Below, one piece after another: positions 59,846-64,000 of a stretch of DNA of 64,000 nt (position 1 is the first letter of the stretch; each line of letters starts with the position of its first letter). The stretch covers positions 124,001-188,000 of the forward strand of contig NZ_QLMA01000005.1 of assembly GCF_003259435.1 (NCBI RefSeq), written 5' to 3'. This DNA is from Chitinophaga dinghuensis. Its GTDB lineage: Bacteria > Bacteroidota > Bacteroidia > Chitinophagales > Chitinophagaceae. The notes below the pieces were generated by a model. The model saw nothing but the letters and a program-made list of their open reading frames with translations. It had not been told where the DNA came from and did not search any database. Position numbers and translations under genes: made by a program.

Positions 59846-60424
59846 ATGACTGCAACGGAATTTGAGCAATTTTGGGCAGCCAGTTACGGCCCCACTCCCC
59901 CTATTTCCTTTTTATTTAAATGGGATTTTCCCGAAAGATGGTTCCGTATCCATAGTCTTCCTGAAGCCCAGCGATATGCAGCCAGTGAGGCCGACTGGCA
60001 GGAGCTGCTGCATCGGCAAAATACTTTGCTCACCGATTTAATGGGAGCTGACGCGCCTATACTGCTGGTTACCGGAGAATTTACCGATACCGCTGCGCCT
60101 GTACCAACGGAGCTTTCCCCATTTTTATCTGATATCTCATTTACTACTGCAACCCCCATCCTTCTGGAAACAAATCATTTCCCAGAAGACACCCAGTATT
60201 ATCCGATGTTTAATGAAAGTACCTGGCAAAGCGGAAAATATGATGTCTTGTTGCGTGCCATTGCAGATGATAATCTTAGGGCATTTTTTATTTCCAGAGA
60301 GTATCCCTGTATTGTGGCGCCTTATGATGGAGGCGTTGATATTATCCTGAAAGACAGCGCTACCAGGGATGTAGTGCGAGAGAAATATACTGCCTGGTTA
60401 TCTGAAAGGGCAGATGGCTTGTAG
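59846..60424 (+). CDS. DUF3885 domain-containing protein
   Basis: A 192-residue soluble protein of the DUF3885 type. The family signature is in the C-terminal half: AFFISREYPCIVAPYDGGVDIILKDS (about 149-174), with the conserved YDGG-D. N-terminal WDFPERWFRIHSL resembles the family start. DUF3885 is an immunity-like or SUKH-like fold in some annotations; no toxin gene is adjacent. Convergent with the MGMT gene, two bases apart. Confidence 0.82.
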   Translation: MTATEFEQFWAASYGPTPPISFLFKWDFPERWFRIHSLPEAQRYAASEADWQELLHRQNTLLTDLMGADAPILLVTGEFTDTAAPVPTELSPFLSDISFTTATPILLETNHFPEDTQYYPMFNESTWQSGKYDVLLRAIADDNLRAFFISREYPCIVAPYDGGVDIILKDSATRDVVREKYTAWLSERADGL

Positions 60425-60426
60425 TC

Positions 60427-60948
60427 TTATACATGTTTTTCTTCAAATTCCAGCAGCCATTGCTTTCGCCAGATACCGCCACCATAGCCTGTTAATGACC
60501 CATCAGTAGCAATTAAGCGATGGCAGGGAATAATTATGGAGACACGATTCGCTCCGTTGGCACTGGCTACTGCACGGATGGCATCCGGCGTACCCAATGC
60601 CAAAGCCTGCTCCTTATAGGATCTGGTTGTACCATAAGGTATTTGTTGCAATCCGTGCCAGGCTTTCACTCGGAAACTGGTACCCGGTATCGCCAAGGGA
60701 ACCGAAAACGTTTTTCTGTTGCCAGCAAAATATTCCTGCAGTTGCTCCTCCAATAATGGAAAATGTGGGTTTTCTCCCGGGACAATTTCCGCACGAAATG
60801 CTTTGGTCAGGTATCCATATTGTTGTTGCAGAATCTTACGTTCCGTAAATTCCAGCAGACATACACCTTCCGGGACAGCACAGGCAAACATTCTCCCGAT
60901 GGGCGTTTCCAGCTGTTTTAGATCAATGATATTTATAGGTTTTGCCAT
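60427..60948 (-). CDS. ogt: Methylated-DNA--protein-cysteine S-methyltransferase
   Basis: A 173-residue O6-methylguanine DNA methyltransferase (suicide repair enzyme). The acceptor cysteine is C142 in IIPCHR, preceded by the ANGANR helix and followed by the LTGYGGGIWRKQWLLEFE motif. FRVKAWHGLQQIPYGTTRSY is the DNA-binding winged helix. This is the Ogt/MGMT single-domain form, normal length, without an Ada regulatory half. The ATG at 60948 is preferred over an upstream TTG. Confidence 0.95.
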   Translation of the reverse strand: MAKPINIIDLKQLETPIGRMFACAVPEGVCLLEFTERKILQQQYGYLTKAFRAEIVPGENPHFPLLEEQLQEYFAGNRKTFSVPLAIPGTSFRVKAWHGLQQIPYGTTRSYKEQALALGTPDAIRAVASANGANRVSIIIPCHRLIATDGSLTGYGGGIWRKQWLLEFEEKHV

Positions 60949-61013
60949 GGCGGTGACGAATAAAATCAGCAACAAGATATGTCTTCTCACTGAAATACTA
61001 AGCAATTGGGAGT

Positions 61014-61039
61014 AAACCGCCCTTTACTACGGGCGGTTT
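61014..61039. terminator. Hairpin between the M43 and MGMT genes
   Basis: AAACCGCCC pairs with GGGCGGTTT (8-base loop). The T-run is weak on both strands, so termination strength is unclear. Confidence 0.5.
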
Positions 61040-61074
61040 GCGATTAAACAGAAAGGGCTCTCCCCTGGTGAAAT

Positions 61075-62043
61075 TTAATGTGCGAAGTTATACCTTCCAC
61101 CACCAGGCAGGAAGGTAGTCAACATCCTGGCTTTCTGGCCTTTGGTAAACATCGCCATGCAGGCATCGTCGGTATAATCCATATAGTTCATCGTCATTTC
61201 CACTGGCGTACCAGTGCAGGTACTGAGGTGCGGATAAGCAGGACAGCCGAAATTGGCCGCATTATGCAACGGGGTATCTGCTACCAGGTCATCCCCACAG
61301 GTGGCATCGCCCCAGATGTGGCGTAAATTAAGCCAGTGGCCAATTTCATGTGTAGCTGTACGGCCCACGTTAAAAGGAGCGGTAGCCGTACCAATTGTAC
61401 CGAAACAATCGTAAGCGATTACTACGCCATCAGTAGCCGCCGCTCCGCCAGGGAACTGCGCATAGCCGATTACACCGCCAGTCATAGCGCCCACAACCCA
61501 GATATTCAGTACAGAATCCGGAGCAGTAGCGTCAATGCCTCCGGAAGCGCTTTTCTTCATCGCATCATTTGGAGACCAGGAAGATTTAGTAGTGGATTTA
61601 CGCACTACGCTTTTCAGTGCGAAATGAATACCTACTGAAGCCCGCAGCGAATCAAAGATCGGCGGTACGGAATACAGTTGATTATAGTCTGCATTCAGCG
61701 CAGCAATCTGTGATTGAATCTGTGCATCAGAAATGTTTTGGGTAGCGCCTTTGTACAGGACATTTACTGTCACCGGAATTTCTACTGTGCCATCCGGTAA
61801 GAGTCGATACAGCGATTGGCTCTTGCTGACATCGTTGGTCAGCTTTTCAATTCTAGCCATACGCACGGCCAGTGTTGGATCTGCCAGTAATTGCTGCTGC
61901 AATACTTCATAGGCGGCGCATTTGCGCTCTTTGGCTACAGCTACTTCAGGAGTAGGATTTTGCTCAATAATTTGGTTGTCTTTCCTCGTACAGCCAGAGA
62001 AGATAAGGGCTGCCAGGAAAAGGATTAGTGCTGATTTTTTCAT
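61075..62043 (-). CDS. M43-family zinc metalloprotease lipoprotein (pappalysin/cytophagalysin-like)
   Basis: A 322-residue exported lipoprotein: signal with lipobox C18 (LIFSGC). The zinc site THEIGHWLNLRHIWGD matches the M43 pattern HExxHxxxxxHxxGD. Further family segments are IPVTVNVLYKGATQNISDAQIQSQI and the Met-turn region VEMTMNYMDYTDDACMAMFTKGQ. It probably degrades proteins at the cell surface or in the periplasm. Two ATGs are near; I choose 62043. No partner genes adjacent. Confidence 0.93.
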   Translation of the reverse strand: MKKSALILFLAALIFSGCTRKDNQIIEQNPTPEVAVAKERKCAAYEVLQQQLLADPTLAVRMARIEKLTNDVSKSQSLYRLLPDGTVEIPVTVNVLYKGATQNISDAQIQSQIAALNADYNQLYSVPPIFDSLRASVGIHFALKSVVRKSTTKSSWSPNDAMKKSASGGIDATAPDSVLNIWVVGAMTGGVIGYAQFPGGAAATDGVVIAYDCFGTIGTATAPFNVGRTATHEIGHWLNLRHIWGDATCGDDLVADTPLHNAANFGCPAYPHLSTCTGTPVEMTMNYMDYTDDACMAMFTKGQKARMLTTFLPGGGRYNFAH

Positions 62044-62180
62044 GATCATGAGGGTTTGGGTTGTTCATTATCCTATGGTAAATTCAGGGGAGAGCAATAG
62101 CAGGATAATAAAATCAGTTTATATCCTGAAAATAGAAGAAGCGGCTGCGATCCGCATAACATTGCCTATTAAAAACAAAA

Positions 62181-62206
62181 GCGCCCTGTACCGCAGTACA
62201 GGACGC
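62181..62206 (-). terminator. Intrinsic terminator of the sbcC gene
   Basis: An 11-bp stem (GCGCCCTGTAC and GTACAGGACGC, one mismatch, 4-base loop) runs into TTTTGTTTTTA on the minus strand, 23 bp after the sbcC stop. Confidence 0.82.
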
Positions 62207-62228
62207 TCTATCTATTAATTCAATCATT

Positions 62229-64000
62229 TTATATTCCTGTAATAGCCACTTTACTCTTGCCACTCTGCATCTTACTCACTTTTATCTGTACCGGAATACG
62301 TTCCGTCATCTCCTGCACATGAGATATCACCCCTACTTTACGGCCCTGGTTATGAAGGCGCTCCAACGCATCCATGGCGATATTCAGCGTAGCAGGGTCC
62401 AGGGAACCAAAGCCTTCGTCGATGAACAGGGATTCTACTTTCATTCTGCTCGAAGATAAAGAGGCCAGTCCCAATGCGAGCGCTAACGACACCAGGAAGG
62501 ATTCTCCTCCGGAAAGGGAGTACACCGTACGAATTTCGTTACCCATGTCTTTATCCAATACCTGCAAGCCCAGCGAATTTGGAATTCGTTCCAATACATA
62601 TCGCTGGTTCAAAAATTCCAGGTGCACGTTTGCGTGACTGAGCAAGGCGTCCAGCGTATACTCCTGTGCGATCTGCCGGAACTTCTTGCCATCGGCGGAA
62701 CCAATGATTTCATTCAGTTTCTGCCAGTTCTCCCATATCTGCGTTTGCGTGGCTATCTCTTCCCGCAGCGTACCAATACGGTCTTTGTTCTCTTCATCCT
62801 GTTTCAGTTTGAACTCGATGCCATTAAATTCTTTGCCCTTTTGGCGGAGCACCTCTGTTTCTACCAGCTTACTCTCTTTCAGATTCTCGAGAGTATTTTC
62901 AGAGAAATGCTGCTGCCGGTGCGTATTCCAGGCGGTTGTTCTTTCCTCCAACACCGACTTCGCCTGGGTTTGTACATCGGCTATTCTCCGCAGGGCGGCC
63001 CGTTCTGTGTCCATCCATTCCGGAGGGAATGATAACAGTTGATGTAACGCTGGCTCAGAGAGGTTCGTATGTTGCTGCTGGTTATACTGATTCAGCCATT
63101 GGGTGATCTTATGTTGCAGTTCCAGCGTTTGTTGTTGCAAACTTTCCTGATCCTTCTCTGCTTGCTCTTTTCTTGCGCCAACACGGGTTTCCTCTGCTAA
63201 CAGCACATCCAGCTCCGCTTTTTTCCCGTCCTGGTTTTGACGGGCATAATCTGCGGCAGCCTTGAGATCCGCTTCTACAGCAGCTACAGGCTTTCCATCG
63301 AATATCGCTTTACGCGCTGATTGCAAAGCTGCCGCCGCTAATTCCAGGTGTACCAGCTGCTCTTGCTTTTGGCTCGCGTCTTCCGTATAATATACCACCT
63401 GCGCTTGACTGCCTGTAATAGATTCCTCTAATACCGCCTGCTTACGGGTATTTTCCTCCAGTTGCGCTATCTGACTTTTCCAGGCGGCGGCAAACTCCTG
63501 TATCTTAGCGACAAAAGATTCCGGATTTTGCTTCCATCCCTGGAACCATTGCGGGGAGGCAAAGTGGACCGACAATTGCTGCTGTACCTGTTCCAGGGCT
63601 GCTTCTGCTGCGGATATACTCTCCTTCAACATCGTCAGCTTTTCTTCCTGGGAAGTTAGCGCCCGTTCTTCATCCTTGATGGCATTGGTTTTATCCGATA
63701 GTTCTTTTTCCTGTTTGTCTAGCTGCTCTTTAGCTTTATCCAGTTTTGCTTTACTGGTTTGATATAAATGAATTTTTTCCTTTAAGGTTGTTTGCTGCAA
63801 CTTCGTTGCTTCCAGACGTGCCAGCAGCCATGCCGCTCGCTCTGTTTCCGGCTGCTGCATGCATGCGGGATATATCTGAAAGGTAGTCCAACTGAGCTGT
63901 TGTGCCGCGATGGCCGCCTCTTTGGCCTGTACTTCCTTATCCTTAGTAGCAATAGTGACCACAATAAGATCCCGGGATTTTTGCAACCCACTATGAGTAG
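62229..64000 (-). CDS. sbcC: SbcC-like exonuclease subunit, C-terminal part (runs off right edge)
   Basis: The last 590 codons of a SMC-like nuclease subunit that works with SbcD to cleave hairpins and double-strand ends. Present are a long coiled coil (about the first 420 residues of this part, with repeated KAQEQLDKQEKEL-type heptads), the ABC signature SLSGGESFLVSLALALGLASL, Walker B LFIDEGFGSLDP and the switch histidine in GVISHVQEM. The Walker A half and start lie beyond 64000; the reading frame is still open at the window edge, so an in-frame TTG at 63986 is not a real start. Confidence 0.93.
   Translation of the reverse strand, partial: THSGLQKSRDLIVVTIATKDKEVQAKEAAIAAQQLSWTTFQIYPACMQQPETERAAWLLARLEATKLQQTTLKEKIHLYQTSKAKLDKAKEQLDKQEKELSDKTNAIKDEERALTSQEEKLTMLKESISAAEAALEQVQQQLSVHFASPQWFQGWKQNPESFVAKIQEFAAAWKSQIAQLEENTRKQAVLEESITGSQAQVVYYTEDASQKQEQLVHLELAAAALQSARKAIFDGKPVAAVEADLKAAADYARQNQDGKKAELDVLLAEETRVGARKEQAEKDQESLQQQTLELQHKITQWLNQYNQQQHTNLSEPALHQLLSFPPEWMDTERAALRRIADVQTQAKSVLEERTTAWNTHRQQHFSENTLENLKESKLVETEVLRQKGKEFNGIEFKLKQDEENKDRIGTLREEIATQTQIWENWQKLNEIIGSADGKKFRQIAQEYTLDALLSHANVHLEFLNQRYVLERIPNSLGLQVLDKDMGNEIRTVYSLSGGESFLVSLALALGLASLSSSRMKVESLFIDEGFGSLDPATLNIAMDALERLHNQGRKVGVISHVQEMTERIPVQIKVSKMQSGKSKVAITGI

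Noticed and set aside
62229..63986. sbcC as a complete gene starting with TTG at 63986
   Set aside because: The reading frame stays open to the window edge and the Walker A N-terminal half is missing, so the gene is truncated by the window, not naturally short.

Overview
The window looks like an ordinary chromosomal stretch from a Bacteroidota bacterium, most likely a Chitinophaga-like member of the Chitinophagaceae. The evidence is a SusC/RagA receptor running off the left edge, a T9SS C-terminal sorting domain on a giant secreted protein, several TonB-linked or carboxypeptidase-regulatory outer-membrane barrels, AraC regulators with cytophaga-type N-termini, an acyl-CoA carboxylase beta subunit, and repeated TAnnTTTG (-7) promoter boxes typical of Bacteroidota sigma-70, usually about 20 nt before the start codon. 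I saw no rRNA, tRNA, CRISPR array, insertion sequence or phage genes.

Layout. 1-9.3 kb: 5' part of susC with its own promoter and a long leader; an AspT/YidE-type transporter, RNase HI and an acyl-CoA carboxylase subunit in one direction; a DinB protein; a MarR-GNAT fusion divergent from a sodium/solute symporter; and a KirBac-type K+ channel. 9.4-19.1 kb: a DEAD-box helicase, a sugar isomerase-like Tat protein, AraC and LysR regulators, an MFS exporter, an SDR and a PhzF-like protein whose usual catalytic Glu appears to be missing. 19.1-23.7 kb: a vitamin B12 uptake operon headed by a cobalamin riboswitch (TonB receptor, BtuG-like beta-propeller lipoprotein, third surface lipoprotein). 23.7-29.1 kb: a two-gene ABC transporter, a ThuA protein, small proteins and an AraC regulator.

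29.25-35.5 kb holds the most interesting system: seven tightly packed or overlapping genes for AdoMet decarboxylase (SpeD), a zinc-ribbon DUF4178 membrane protein, a tiny Cys-containing membrane protein, DUF350, a membrane-anchored spermidine-synthase-like aminopropyltransferase, a Tat-exported FAD oxidoreductase of the amine-oxidase type, and a histidine-rich polytopic membrane protein of no family I recognise. Together they suggest aminopropyl-group transfer and oxidation at the membrane rather than simple spermidine supply.

35.5-44.4 kb: an M60 metallopeptidase, APS kinase, an AT-rich cassette of three unknown genes, an Asp/Asn beta-hydroxylase plus sulfotransferase pair behind an unusual repeat-containing intergenic region, a second MarR-GNAT fusion with a palindromic operator, DUF5996, and a Crp-family regulator followed by a perfect Crp-type site and a DJ-1/PfpI gene. 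44.4-64 kb: membrane and methyltransferase genes, a giant M60/Ig/T9SS protein, a metallophosphoesterase, AraC-DoxX-cupin genes, an MFS/AraC divergent pair, an outer-membrane barrel receptor, several hypothetical proteins, an O6-methylguanine methyltransferase, an M43 protease lipoprotein and the C-terminal part of SbcC running off the right edge. All functional calls rest on reading motifs by eye; no database search was run.
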